Shown: positions 43,401-56,248, numbered from the stretch's first letter. The stretch: DNA of 64,000 nucleotides from Rhyzopertha dominica (GCA_025024175.1 QCXZ01000064.1:61587325-61651324), one strand, 5' to 3'. Notes: generated from the sequence alone by a model not told the origin. Numbers and translations are program-made.

Positions 43401-45780
43401 CGCTGTATATTAAAAAAATAAGTAGTTGTAGTGCGTAATACGAATGTTTATCTTGACCTTGGCTAAAGATTATGTGATGATTTTTCACATTTCTTTTGCA
43501 AATGTAGCAGTATAAAAATTGACAACAGTAATAATACGCAAGTTAATAATAAAAAGCATGTACGTTGTTCATATTATTCATGATAATGCTATGTTCAAAT
43601 GCACAATATAAACTACACGAATCTCGGTTTCTAATGATAATTCTTTTAATAGTTATGGAAGTGGTTTTTTGATCAAATCGATCATTCCTGGTACGCGATA
43701 AGGAAAAATACTTAATCATGCATAACAAAAATCATCACTTACATTTATTCAAACGTAGTACAGGGCCTTATTTGTTCCTCCACGAATCCTTAGGTCACTA
43801 ACACTCAAAAGTCAAATTCGAAAACGTTAATTGAACAACACTCGATATTTACCCGCACAACGCGTACATTATCATCCGCGACACTAACATATCAGGCGAC
43901 GCATTAAAAAGAACTTCACCCCGCACAAAAGTGGACTGGCCCGTTTTTTACCGTGGCTCGCAGTTGGCAGAGTAATTAGCCCACACAAAAAAGCGCAGTA
44001 TGCGCAAAAAGTCGTCACAAGATTGTAAACAGGTGAGTCATTAATTTTAAAGCGAAATAAAGTTGATTTATTAAAGTAGATGCGCTGGTGTTCATACAGA
44101 TATCTGTTTTAGCTGTTTGAGCGATTAGTGCATATACGGGGGTGGTCCAAAAAGTCGTCATTCAATACTAAGTACGATGTTTCATTCTTTTAATCTTTAC
44201 TATATTCCAGTGTTACATGTTGTTAGTTCTATAATGTTGTTGGGATAAAAATAGTTAAATATTTATTGTCTTTATACGCAGGAATAGTTGAAATCGTTCC
44301 AAAAACGCAAAAAAAGTTCGAGTTTAACTGAAGAACTCTTAAGGTGCAAAGTCAGGAGAATACGCAGGGTACGTTTGCCTATTTACCTATATATCTAAGA
44401 AATTTTCGTTTAATTATTATTTTACAGCTACTGATGCTGTACTGAAACAAATGCAAGTAAGTACCTAATATATGACTGCATATTCGTTTACCTCCTTATA
44501 CTTGATACATTATCATTGCAACTGCTCACTTGATTACTGACAAGCAACAAGGTACATTTCGCATAAATAAAATTCAAAACTTTCGAAGGTAGACTGTGTG
44601 AAAGACACCTCTTAACCCAGCTTTTTAATTTGCAAGAACAAATTATAATAATCGCGCCTTTATACACCTTTCTTAATTGATGTTTGCGACCTTCCACTAT
44701 ATTTTATTTAATATATTTTCAAACAAAAGCTTCGTCAATGCCCCAGTAGACAAGGCGTGTATAATAATCTAACTCCAACTATAATTCTGGCATAAAGTGA
44801 CCTGAAGCTGTTTGTTATCAAAAATTTAAACATTATGGAACAAACTAAGATGATATTACATATTCACAAAAAAATAATTGAAGAATTCAAAACCAATATC
44901 GCTCGTTTTGAATACTTTGGTACCATCTTTTAAATGATGTAATGAATAAAAAAATAAAAAAACTATGTACAGCTATCTAAACGTTTGTCCTCCATAATTA
45001 TGATAGATGGAAAACTAACAATTTCCTACAAAACAGCAACACTTAAAAATTACTACGTACATTTTTGAAAATAGTCTTATTCGAAAGCTGCTGATCAACA
45101 TTTTCACATAATCTAAATTTAATCGAATCTTCTAACTATACAATAAGCGTTCATTTATCTATAAATATTCAATAATTTTTTAGTCGTAATTTTTCACAAA
45201 ATATGCAAATTATCTTTTCTCCCTCCTCATCTACAGGATACGTCTTGAAAAAGCAACGCAGTATTCTTCTACTTTGATATAAGTCGGTAAAAAAAAACGA
45301 TAGTTTAGGATCTACCCATTATTTATTTAATACCTTTATTTTGAATTGATTGAACAAATGTTAAAAACGGAAGCAGTCTGCATACAAGAACCATCTTACG
45401 GTGAAATGCCAAACTAATTCTTGACTTTGCTATTGCCGTTAGAGATAATAGTTTCCTGTGCATGTAACCCCGCATAAAGATAACTGTTCTGAACAACAAA
45501 CGGTAGATGGCACGGTCATGACAAAAGAATCATATAGTTTCATATCTGTTAAGTTCTGTTAATTCTGATTTGAAAGCCATTAATGTCATAATGTCCATAA
45601 TTGAATAAATAGGTGCAAACAGCATTTTGTAAATTCACTCTTGGACGCTTCAATTTTTTTAAAGCATCCATATCAAATTAAAACTTTGATATCTTGTAGT
45701 GTCAGTTGCCCACAAAATACAAATACAAGGGTTGCAATGAATGCTTTTAAATAAATAATATAACAACCATCTCAATTAAT
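43401..45780. other. AT-rich region without recognisable genes
   Basis: A small CG-richer patch lies at 43860-44040. No coding exon, RNA or transposon end could be recognised between the family B derivative and the 3' end of the guanine deaminase gene. Confidence 0.4.
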
Positions 45781-45786
45781 TTTATT
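45781..45786 (-). terminator. Polyadenylation signal of guanine deaminase
   Basis: AATAAA on the minus strand, 19 nt after the TAA stop. This implies a very short 3' UTR. Confidence 0.6.
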
Positions 45787-45804
45787 GACAAAAGTAAATA
45801 CATT

Positions 45805-48800
45805 TTAATCGAGTGACTTCACACACTTGCCAGCTACATATACTTTTACAATGTTTCTATCATCCCCGACATATATGAATTTCTGGATCAATTCTATTGG
45901 TGTGCAAACATGAAGGTAATCAACACCTCCATTTTCCACATCCATGTCCACAATAAGTGCATCAAAATCCTTTCCAACTTGGAAATTTCCAACGACATCA
46001 TCTAGAGCGAGAGCTGCAAAAAAATAACAAATAAACAGTTGCCAAAAATTAGATCAATACACGGAATAATTGGGAAAAAATGCAGTTATTGATAATAATT
46101 AATAAATTAGTACGCCGCTGTTTTAATAAAAGCTAGCATTATTAAAGAAGAGCGACAACAGCACAGGTTCCAAATAAAATCCCTGTGACACCCCAGATGT
46201 AGACAGCAGACCCGTTAGTCTAACCGCACTTGCTTCAGGTTTGTGATATATAATTTATAATCCATATAATTTTTAATAATATAATTAGATGCAACAGCAT
46301 CAGTTATCAAGCCAGAAAATAAGAACAAATTTGCTGAAGTAAAGACACAGGCGACTTAGGGATATAGAACAGAATACTTATTCCTCTGTAATTATTTATT
46401 TTTATGGATAAAAATATGTATACCTACCCTTTGCACCACCTAAGGTTGCGAGATAAAACACATCGTAGCAGTTCAGTGGATCATAGTTCTGTTTACTGTA
46501 AGACAAATGGATGGAGGTCTGTATAGCAGCTCTCATAGCACTGACGATTGAGGGAGACGCTCCTCCAGATACATCTATTTTAAAACCAAAGTGCTATTAA
46601 CTTAAAACAAGTACATTAAACACAAATACGGGGTCGCTACAAAGTATGGAACCAGCAGGATGTTTCAGGTTCCGTTCGACTGATTTTTTCTGAAATTAAA
46701 ATGCATTTTGTGGAATTTTTTTCAACTCAGTATCAGCTCTAGTTTCCGGGATATGGGCGCAAATTGCATTTTTTAAATGGGAAATGGGGTCAAAAGGCAC
46801 ATCATTGAAAAGGATATTTTTTCGGGATTCAAAAATTTATTGCTTCAGAGTTGAGAAAGTTTAAATACAATAATTGGGCCTGACAAAGAACGAAAAGAAT
46901 GAATTATTACCATTTTTCCTTGACTGGTGATAATTTTCGTCTAATTTGTTCAATTTATTGAGAATCGAGTACCCTAAAAGTAAAAAGGAAGAACATGATT
47001 CCGTGAAAACGCAGTATTTTTTCAGATTTACATTGCAGAAGATGCTCAAAATGTTCCCCATTTACTTCCTGGCAGTAAGGCAGCCTTGAGTAAAAGTTTT
47101 TAAATGTTACCTGATTCGTCCTTTTAAATCTTCTGCATTATGTGGTCGACCAGCATAAATACGATTTTTCCGATACCCCACAGGAAAAAATCAAGTGGCG
47201 TCAGATCAGGGGAACGTGCTGGGCATTCTATCGCTCCGCGCCTACCAATCCAAAATGGGGCTGTGCACCATCTTGCTGAAATCATATCTGTTCAGAAGGA
47301 CGCGAAGCATTTTCACGATTAAGGAACAAGCGAATAAGTTCTTGTATAATGTGTTCGTGCAAGAGCTGTAAATCCTTGACCGCATTCAAATTTCCATCGA
47401 TGAAAAAAGCCCCAATAATGTGCTCACCGATAATACCACACCAGACATTCACTTTCTGAGGGTGTTGTGTGTGGACTTGTTCCATCCAATGTGGATCGGG
47501 TCTCACCGATATCTGCAACTATGTCTGTTCACATTACCATTGAGGCAAAAAGTCGCTTCATCATAAAACATAATCCAATTTCAAATGTTTCTATCTTCAT
47601 CTTTCATTTTCATAGCTGTTTCGCAAAATTTTATGCTACGATCGAAATCATCTTCGCTCAGTTCTTATAATAAGTGAATGTTGTGTGGATTTTTTCAAAA
47701 TTTTCTGAACAGATCTTCTAATATGGTGAGTGAGAGCACGCTGCTGTACGAAACACTTGGGATTCTCTTGCACATCTAAAAGGACATTCAAGCTACTTTC
47801 CTCACTCGTAGCAACCTTTAGACGTCCTGGTTTTTGACAATTTTTAACAGCGCCGGTTTCGTCAAAACGTTGCAATGTTTTAATAACTGTTGATCTGGTA
47901 ATTGGTTCACGATCTTCTATCTCCATATCCGACCATCATCAAAACTTCGATGTGATCATGTTCAACTAACTGAGGCATTGCGATTGCAAATACCAAAGTG
48001 AATGAAAATTATCACGTCACGAGGAAAATTGAGACACCTGGAGTTTTTGTTCTTACTTAACGATAACGAATATGGTTTCCATCCCGAAGTTTTTTGCCAA
48101 ATCAAAGTTTCTTAACTCAGATCCCCCCTTCCCATTTAAGAAAATGCAACTTGCGCCCATATCTAGAAAACGTAGAAACAGATAGAGACGAAATAGATTG
48201 AATTTTATGATTGGGGGTGAATAATATTAGTTATTACGTTACCAGATCCTAATCCAACGGCAATTCCATGGCGTACGAGGTTTCTAACGTCACAAAGCCC
48301 TGATTGCAAGTTAGTATTCGACTCTGGGCAATGAGCTATGGAAGTACCACGTTCAGCCAGCAATCTCATTTCTGATTCTTCCAAATGTACGCCATGAGCC
48401 ATAACAGTCTATTAGGACTAATTATTAGATTAGAACAGATAAAAAATGTTAAACACTTGCCTTTTTGGTAAGCAGGCCAGCGCTGTCGTAAGCTTTTGCA
48501 TAGGACTCACCGTACTCCTTATTTACCAACGCTACTTCATCTTTATTTTCTGAGATGTGCGACTGTAATAACAAGAATAAATTACCGGAAAACACCAGTG
48601 TAATTGTCAGACCTGAATGTGTAGATCGAATTCTTTGGCGATTTCAGCTAGTTCTTTCATGGTTTTCCCGTTAAGACTTAAAGCAAACCTCGGGGTAATG
48701 ATAGGCTTCACTAGGGGACTCTACAACAAAATTTTGAAGCCATTATTAGGTTGATTTCTTTTAATCTGACTTTTGATGAATGGACATCAAATCATAATAA

Positions 48801-51728
48801 ATGATATATCAGTATTAACGCGCATAATAAAGGATGTTTCACGAATGATGATGATCCTGACGAAATTAAAGCAACCCAAAATACATTCACATAGCCAATG
48901 TGGTTATTTTACATAATGGTATTATTTTAAAAATAAATTGGAAATCCTTGACGGCTACGCGCTATGGTTCCTGTCACTGTATTTATTAAAAGTCAAATTG
49001 TATTCAAATGATGACAAAAACAGATGATTTATGGTGAATGCAAGAAAATGATACCGCTGCTGCTCGTTTATTCAGACAACGTTTTCCAAATAGAAGGGCT
49101 CCTGCCGATACAATTTTCAAGAGACTTGAATTAACTTTAAGGGCAAACTGGCCACCACCGAAAAATTCAAGAGAAAGAACAGCACAGGCCCTGACAATGA
49201 AATTAGAGTATTGGAAATGATTGACGAAAATCCTCATATTAGTCAAAGGGTAGTCTCAAGATCAACCGGTATTAGTCTGTCTTCAGTACACCGAATAATT
49301 AAAGGCAGTCAATTTCATCCGCATCACTTGCAATTGGTTCAGGCCTTGAAGGAGATAGATTATCCTAAAAGACTGGCTTTTTGTAACTTTTTTCGGGAAA
49401 CCAAAATTTAAATGTGAGATTTTATGGCAACATTTGCTTCTCAGGCGAAGCAGGATTTTCTAATAATGGTGGAGTTAACAAACATAACATGCATTATTAT
49501 GCGCAAGAAAATCCACGTTGGATTCGAGGACATTTTCAAACTATTTACTAGACGAATGTCTGGTGCGGAATATTGGGGAATCAAATTGTTGGGCCTTATT
49601 TTTTTGGCGATAATTTAAACGGTAATACTTATCTAAATTTTTTAAGAAAGATTTTACCGGTACTTCTCCAAAATGTAAATTTACAAGTAAGACAAGATCT
49701 ATGGTTCCAACAAGATGAGGCACCTGCGCATTATCATAGAATAGTGCGAAATCATTTGGATTTGGTTTTGCCTATTCGATGGATAGGAAGAGGTTCATTA
49801 ATCCTCGCCTACCGAGAAGCCCGGATGGTAAAAGAGCAAGTATATCAAACAGCAATTGAAAGTGTAGAACATTTAGAAAATAAAATACGTGATGCATGTA
49901 GATCCATCACTCCAGAAATGTTAATGCATGATAAAAGATCGTTTTGGGCACAAATTCAAGCTTGTGAGAAGACTGCGGATGGCGACGTTTTGAGCATTTA
50001 TTACATTAATGTTATTGAATAGACATTTTTCAAAAATAAAATTTGTTTTACAATACCGAATTTCCTTAAAGCAAATGATTGAAGTTTATGTCAAAATTTA
50101 CGAATTTATGCAGCTCTCTACGTTTTATATTTTTTAAGACGATGAACATGCTAGTGTAGAACCTGAGCGATATAACGACCGCTAAAACTTTCGGAACTTC
50201 CCAGATTTGATCCCGAAGGTTTTTGGGTTCCAAGTAGTTTGTTGGTCTCAGGATTTGGACACGTTAACCAGCATCAACAACTATTCATGTTTACCTTTTT
50301 TCCAATCAAATCTGTAACGAATCTCCTCGTTTCTTGGACCATCTCTTCATCTGTCTCTACGTAATTATAATGTGCAGATTTAGTCATATTTACTTTGCCA
50401 ATGAACGCTCTTTGTCCATATAGGATGGCAAAATCGGCTAAATCCAAGGTAGAATCGGAGTAAAGGCTGCCAAAATAGCAAGCTGTAGTGGTGCCATGAA
50501 AAAGAGTTCTTTGCTACAAGAACCAAATGTTGGAACGACTTGCGTGACTTCTTGGTAACTTACCACAACTACTTCATACACTCCTCTCGCAAATTCCCTG
50601 TCCCTGTATTTGCTCTCCAAGGGGAACGTGTATTTCTGTAGCCACTCCAGAAGAGGCTTGTCATAACCCAAACCAGCGTTTGGGTATTGCGGTGCGTGAA
50701 TGTGTGCATCAATCAAGCCGGGTATCAAAATTTGAGAGTCTTTTAGTACAACTTCTTGCACGTTGGATATACCTAACGCTTCTTTTGTCTCGTCTAAAGC
50801 AACTGCATGATCTATAGCTACAATCTATGGAAATGAAAACCATTATTCGATAAATGTTCGCGTAGAAAATTTAGCTTAGACAATCAGTTCTAAAGTTATG
50901 GGTGAAACTAAACCCACNTGTCCAAATACAATCTTAAGGGTGTAGACTACTTTTTTGGACAACATTGAAATATATTTGTTTTAAAATATGTAGAACCCGG
51001 TAATAAAGCTTAGAAGAAGTCGAGAAATATTGTAAAAAATCAAAATATGTAGACAGCATCGAAGTGAAAAAATGGCAATTCTGATGTCAGCAATAATTGG
51101 AGAACCGTTTGTCCCACAGTCCCTTAATTTTGAAACCTTTTTTAACAAAATCCCATAATGTTTATGTAATGTAGTTTTTGTTTTAATAATATTAACATGT
51201 TATTTCTTTCTTACTCATCTTAATAAGAGTTAATACAACTCGAATTTTTATTGTGTATTGTGCACTTCTACTAATTAGACCCATGGCGGAAGCCCTACTG
51301 AACTCATAGCAATGGGAAAAATATATCTATAAGATTGTAAGGACACTCAACCAGATGTTCACCTAGAGCAATAGAGCAATAAACTATTTTTAAGGCGGCC
51401 CTTAGCCTCATGCATAAACAGGTATGCGATTTGAAATATATTCGAACTCCATTTAGCGGAATTATATGCTTCCAAACATTTGTAGTCTACCCCATTAAGA
51501 TGTAATTGCGATAAATTAATATTACACCGCAAAATCTTTGCAATCATCCGTTGGACATTGTTTCTTTCAAAGTTAATGTATCTAAAATATTATTTATAAT
51601 CTAAGTCCTACCTTGCTGCCTCTAACTACCACAAATCCTTTTTCTAAAGTGTGCACAGAAAATGGTTCCGTACAGTGCACTATATTTCCAACTATTATCA
51701 AAACTTTCTCTTTCTGAAAAGACATCAT
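45805..51728 (-). CDS. Guanine deaminase, complete, eight coding exons
   Basis: A zinc amidohydrolase that converts guanine to xanthine in purine breakdown. Exons on the minus strand: 51612-51728, 50564-50824, 50295-50513, 48613-48720, 48461-48562, 48243-48408, 46428-46574 and 45805-46013. They join in phase to 1329 nt (442 residues; human enzyme 454). The start is the first of two ATGs (MMSFQKEK). Key residues: PGLIDAHIHAPQY with H80 and H82; SHISEN with H237 and E240; TVMAHGVH with H274; GLGSDVSGG with D325. Most introns are about 50 nt; the one at 48409-48460 starts GC (AAG, then GCAAGT). Introns 3 and 6 hold mariner-like elements and intron 7 a LINE relic. All catalytic positions are kept, so the gene looks functional. 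Confidence 0.93.
46130..46230 (-). pseudogene. LINE reverse transcriptase remnant in intron 7
   Basis: On the minus strand the sequence reads RLTGLLSTSGVSQGFYLEPV then LLSLFFNNA, matching the SGVPQGSVLGPLLFSLFIND block of non-LTR reverse transcriptases. It lies wholly inside the intron 46014-46427 of guanine deaminase, in the same orientation as the gene. Confidence 0.55.
46634..48178 (-). mobile_element. Mariner-like family B, copy in intron 6 of guanine deaminase
   Basis: The left end begins CGCTACAAAGTATGGAAC and the terminal-repeat region (over 200 bp) is the inverse of sequence near 48010-48175. The extreme right terminus is missing. The transposase reads toward the left, in the same direction as the host gene. 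The element occupies most of the intron 46575-48242. Confidence 0.75.
47040..47960 (-). pseudogene. Mariner-like transposase family B, intron copy
   Basis: The N-terminal helix-turn-helix frame (47648-47926) has REPITRSTVIKTLQRFDETG and KNCQKPGRLKV. The frame at 47282-47518 reads PHWMEQVHTQHPQKVNVWCG, IIGEHIIGAFFIDGNLNA and HIIQELIRL. Further left, across frame changes, RSPDLTPLDFFLWG marks the third catalytic residue. Multiple indels; inactive. Confidence 0.7.
48830..50151 (+). mobile_element. Mariner-like family A copy 2, in intron 3 of guanine deaminase
   Basis: The left terminus GATGTTTCACGAATGATGAT with GCAACCCAAAATACATTC matches the ends of the element at 7744-9160. The copy runs antisense to the host gene and is cut at about 50151, before its right inverted repeat. 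It fills most of the intron 48721-50294. Confidence 0.75.
49038..50022 (+). pseudogene. Mariner-like transposase family A, internal deletion at the third catalytic site
   Basis: Frames in order: MQENDTAAARLFRQRFPNRR (49038-49220); MIDENPHISQRVVSRSTG and SLSSVHRIIKG (49211-49411); a region with the first Asp lost among frame changes; and 49573-50022 with NLQVRQDLWFQQDEAPAHYH (second Asp kept) and IVRNHLDLVLPIRWIGRGSL. It then jumps to REARMVKEQVYQTAIESVEH, so the SPDLTPLDFF block is deleted. The C-terminus DGDVLSIYYINVIE and stop are intact. Better preserved than copy 1 but inactive. Confidence 0.75.
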
Positions 51729-52780
51729 GCAACCTTGGACCTGAAACACCAAGGTAAACTGCACTTATAGTCACTAACAGCGCATTGTTTAATTTAAATA
51801 GCAAAAAATATTTCTGTTTTTTAAATCGTGTTTAGTTTGAAGCTGTAGACATAAAACAGCAAAACGATAACGTATTGATTACAGGAAATAGCGGTTGAAA
51901 TAAAACCCGTTGTAATTTATAAATAACCTGGGAATTGTGGAAGTTTTCATTGATAGGAAAGATATAACGGTTAGTGTACAATTTAATCAAGGACACTATA
52001 GATTTCTCACTATGTTGTGCTCAGTATATTTTATATTAATATCTACTGTACCTATGTTACGTTATTGAAAATGAAAAAAGATCAATAATTTATAGTTTAA
52101 CATTATAATTTCCAACACTTGTCTTAAGTTTTTAGAAACTATCTAGAGTTTCGCAAATGTAGCAATATAAACTTTAGACCTAAATTTTATGAAAAAACAC
52201 ACAACTTCACAACATTGCAGAGATAACACATAACCTTTATCAAAACAAATTATTAATCTTCTAGTTTTGCGCCAAAAATCTAATATTGGTAGGCGTTAAC
52301 GCAAAAATCCGCAGTTGACACTTCTTAAATTAGTACCTTCCAAAATACTTACGTTTTTCACATCAACGAGAAGATTTATAACAAAAAAATTGTAAAGGAC
52401 ATGTAAACACGTGTTGTTCAGCGTGATTCACTGTAGACTATAAGCAACAATAACACCAGCTCAATCTCTAACTTATCGTTCTTGTTTTCCGATAGAAACA
52501 GGCAGCTCTTTATTATATCGATAACTTTAATTAATGACTAGTAGTCCGTCGTGCTATCTAATAATTCTAATTCAACCTCTTCGGTTAGTTGATAAAGAAA
52601 CATAAGTAGTTTGACAAAAAACGACCGACGCTTGTACAAACAATTCAACAAAACAGATTATGAAGATATATAGGCTGATATTTATCACAGAAATTATCTT
52701 TTCTGGTTATACAAATATACAATTCATAATCATAAACATATTCTTTATTGATGCTTATTAAAAATAGTATTTTTAGTTCC
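51729..52780. other. Upstream region of guanine deaminase
   Basis: AT-rich sequence containing the presumed promoter on the minus strand. No TATA box or initiator could be assigned with confidence. No other gene recognised. Confidence 0.35.
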
Positions 52781-53048
52781 TCAGGAATCAGGAATAGAAC
52801 TTTATACAATAATAATTAGATGCTGTTGTACTCCTAGCGAGACGCAAGCTAGGTTGATAAAGATCGGTTTTCTTCTTGTATCATAATCATGGTAATCCTC
52901 ATTGCAGGTAAAAGCCTGAGCATTAGATTTAACACGGTTAAGAGCTCCATAGATGAACAAAGATTGTAGAGTAAGTATTTGTAGATCTTTGAATGAATTT
53001 CTGCAATCAGCTCTGAAGTTATTTATCTATAATGCGTACTGCGCGTCT

Positions 53049-54460
53049 CTATAGTACAAATATTTGTTCTTTAATAGATAAGTGACCCCATGGCAACAAT
53101 CCATACGAAATAATACTGTGTATTAAACCAAAATAGGCCATTTTTGAAGTGTCTATCGAAACATGTTTACTGAGGTTCCACAAAATAAAGATGTTTTTAT
53201 TATGAAATTTTTCTATTTTTTCACCATGCGCATGCCACAGCAGTCTTGAATCAAGAGTGACTCCCAGGAAGTTAGAGCAATTGGCGAAGTCCATAGAAAC
53301 ATGTCTAAGTGAGAATAACATCTGAATTGACTTATCCTTGTTCATAACAGCACCATTACTAACACACCAGTCATAAATCTTCGCTCGAGAAATATTGTTA
53401 TGATGTAGTACCACGTCGATGTTGGTGCCCCTGGAACTGACTGTAATATCATCGGCAAATAAAGTTACTGCACCCTGATCAATACAGAGAGGCAGATCGT
53501 TAATAAAAATAGGAAATAACAGAGGCTCCAACACAGAGCCCTGAGGCGCACCAATATTTAGAGGAAGTTCATCAGAAAACTTATTAATCATAGTTTTCTG
53601 TGAACGATTAAAAAGAAAAATTGAAATTTGGTCTTTATTACGGACAAAACGGGAAAACACACTGCCTGCGGTAGAAAAAGCAATATTTATTCCATTAGAA
53701 GAAAATAATTTAGATAGGTTAACTGAGACTTGACCAACATTTATTAGTAAATAAACACACTGCCACGCTAGACAATCTAAATTCATTACATTTGTGTAGT
53801 AAATCATCTAAATTAAATTATTTGGAAATTTTAGAGATTTATAAAATTATTAACGAACAAAATTTTACTATTCTAAATGATTTTTGTAAATTCAATTGTC
53901 CTATTCTAAATTCTTTTCTAAATTAATGTTTCGTTTGAGTTACTGGCATGTGGGTTGCTTTTCAGTTTGTAGTCAAGTTTACTAGTTTCTGATTTTTGAC
54001 TTTGTCAAACTGTTAGTTTCCTTTCATAAATAATTTTTGTACTGACGATGGCTAACGTGTAGCCGAAAGCGCTTTACAATTGTAAAAAATTAAGTGGAAG
54101 TTCACTTTAAGAATTATTTTCTTTAGAAGATTTAACAATTAATTACATGAGTTATGTGATTGCAAATATGCGGCAAGCATAATTTCAACATGTAAGCATT
54201 CACGTTATCACTGCCGTAAGCGTCGGATTTTAAGGAACAAATAATTTGACTAATTTCGTCAGGGGTAGCCAAATGGAAACTAAAATGGAGGCCATCATTA
54301 TATTCTGCGGTTGTAGCCCGACAATTGTTTGGAGGTGTAAAAATGGACGTAAAATATTGATTAATTTCATTCACATCAGTCAAATTACTCGGAATATTAA
54401 TATCTCTGTTATGTTTTATACACAGTCTACATCGCTGACTGCCCCTAGGTTCTCTGGGAG
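53049..54460 (-). pseudogene. LINE reverse transcriptase (ORF2), interrupted
   Basis: The upstream piece (54132-54460) gives HNRDINIPSNLTDVNEIN, QYFTSIFTPP and LATPDEISQIICSLKSDAYG. The downstream piece (53049-53807) has LPLNIGAPQGSVLEPLLFPI, the catalytic LFADDITVSSRG, VSNGAVMNKDKS and NFLGVTLDSRLLWHAHGEKI. The fingers region between them is missing and replaced by the Penelope-like insertion. The main frame is open over 252 codons, so decay is moderate. Confidence 0.8.
53810..54130 (+). mobile_element. Penelope-like 3' fragment with hammerhead-like motif
   Basis: Plus-strand translation gives LNYLEILEIYKIINEQNF and NCPILNSFLN before a stop, resembling the C-terminal tail of Penelope-like proteins. 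The 3' sequence carries CTGACGATGGCT, a 7-base loop, then AGCCGAAAGCGC (54042-54072). This has the CUGANGA and GAAA boxes around a short stem found in hammerhead ribozymes, with one extra U at the stem base. Confidence 0.5.
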
Positions 54461-54480
54461 GAAATTAATATGAAAATGAA

Positions 54481-55038
54481 GGAACAGTATTTTCAATAAC
54501 GTATTCCTTGCCTGAGCTTAGCTTTATACAACATAAAAGTTTTTAACTAGATTCTTGTAGTCATTCCCCAAAAATCCTCTGACCACAAGATGTCCATGCA
54601 TGTTTTATCTTCTTTCATTAACTCGATTATTTGAGGGCCCACAAACTTTCCTTCCTTTATTTTTGCCTCACTGATCTTAGGAAACTTATATTTTTCCTGT
54701 TTGTAACGATCGTGGAGCGTAAACTTTTAATTGTATGTCACTATACCTGTTTTAGAAGTCACGTTATTTTTACCGGACCACTATTTTATCACAAATATTT
54801 ACATGAAGAATTACATTTATATTTAAGTTCCTATATTCGTGGTGTTATATAAAATAAATATCGTGATGGATAGACACATATGCATTTATATTACTGCTAC
54901 ATTATTATTCATTCTCGACCTTCCAATATTAGTAGATAACTTCTCACTTATGTACACTAAATCAGAGTATACGAATATTTTGTAACCTTCGCCTTATCAC
55001 TATAGAATCGTCTAAGCTAAGTACAGACGTGTTAAATA
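54481..55038. other. AT-rich spacer
   Basis: No gene or repeat recognised between the LINE and the first signal-peptide-type exon. Confidence 0.35.
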
Positions 55039-55165
55039 ATGTACGCGCTAAAAACTGTTATTATTTTCTGTGTTGTTGACTTGGGGACATCACAGGTATG
55101 AAATAAAGTTGTTTTTCGTCATTAATTTCGAACATGTCTTTTTCAGAAGCAGTTTCGCAAATTCA
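55039..55165 (+). CDS. Candidate signal-peptide exon pair (partial or alternative first exons)
   Basis: Exon 55039-55095 would encode MYALKTVIIFCVVDLGTSQ, a signal-peptide-like stretch ending at CAG before GTATGA. A 51-nt intron ends TTTTTCAG, then a 19-nt exon (55147-55165, KQFRKF plus one base) meets GTAAGT. The layout and phase (0 then 1) match the first two exons of the secreted-protein gene at 56249. It could be an alternative start for the exon at 60761 or a broken paralogue; read without the second splice it stops after 34 residues. Without transcripts this is tentative. Confidence 0.3.
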
Positions 55166-55656
55166 GTAAGTACAAGATCCTTGGTGATCATTAAGGAAAA
55201 GAAAAACTCCAGTTACATGATTGATTGGGCTAAGAACTTGAGTTCGGCAGCGAAATATTCCAGATCCACTACCGCAATCTGTGGATTTGTCAAAAACCAC
55301 TAAACCGCAGCGATGTTTACCTTCGACTTTGAAATAACGGTCGACGGGTTAAGAATGCCATGATCAACCTGGTGGATCCAACAGTAATACATCTAATAAT
55401 TTGTATACAACAGACATTGCAAGTTTTTTAATTCTAAATTTTTCATTTAATCCTTCTACGTTGCCAGTATTTTTGCCAAGGGCCAGTTGCACCTATATGT
55501 TGGTAATTGATTACACGTTACGAGTCCAATCAAGCATAATTTTCTGTCAAATCATAATTCCTGCACATATCAAGCTGGCGCAGAACTGGCGATGGTGAAA
55601 AAACGAGTGCTGTCAAATTATACGAGTAAAAGTCTATAATTGAAGCATCACTTAGC

Positions 55657-55664
55657 TATATAAA
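55657..55664 (+). promoter_or_regulatory. TATA box candidate
   Basis: TATATAAA followed about 20 nt later by TTCACTG, an initiator-like sequence. It lies about 590 nt upstream of the ATG at 56249, so it would serve that gene only if a 5' UTR intron exists. Assigned on motif alone. Confidence 0.25.
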
Positions 55665-56248
55665 GAGTGTGGGTAGTTCACTGTTTATGTGCAAAAAGTC
55701 CTCAAATCGGCATTTGCGAACTGTGTTGTGTGCAGGAATTTTGACATGACCCTCGTATAATAATTGTCTTTTTAGCGATCGAAGTCACCAGACGATAGTA
55801 TATGCAATTCTGTGCAAGAAAGGTCATATTGGTGTTGATTTAATGATGATTAAAAAATAGATTATTAAATCAGCCCAACTCAGTCTGGTATACCTAAAAC
55901 TCTTCACCATTACGGTCTTCCAGCACACTGATAGTGCCTTTACAACCCCAAATTGTAATCATTTTCATATTACTTACACCAGCAGTATGACATTACCGAT
56001 GCTGAACGGAGCAATGAATCACTTATTGTTTTTTTCATTTCTCTTATTTCAACATGCGTAGGCACCTGCACCAGAAAATGGCACGTTCATTCAACGAGGT
56101 GCTACTTCGTTTACCTAAAGAAAAAACTCAATTAGCTCCGTATACAGCCGAGTAAACAGTTATGTCGCCGGTAACCTTCGTTTATTTTGGAATCCTTCCA
56201 TTATGAATTCAGTTTTGTGTTGCACCTGTAGCAGATCGCGCGTTCACA

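Larger units (their letters stand above)
52785..54480 (-). mobile_element. LINE, minus strand, split by a Penelope-like 3' fragment
   Basis: A 5'-truncated non-LTR element. RT sequences lie on both sides of a foreign segment at about 53810-54130. The C-terminal end reads across to LQSLFIYGALNRVKSNAQAF, HDYDTRRKP and a stop near 52790. The interrupting segment has its own identity (Penelope-like) and opposite orientation. Confidence 0.75.

Noticed and set aside
51622..51804. Minus-strand 60-codon frame over the first exon of guanine deaminase
   Set aside because: It is the wrong frame; the correct frame starts at 51728 and splices at 51612 into the deaminase.
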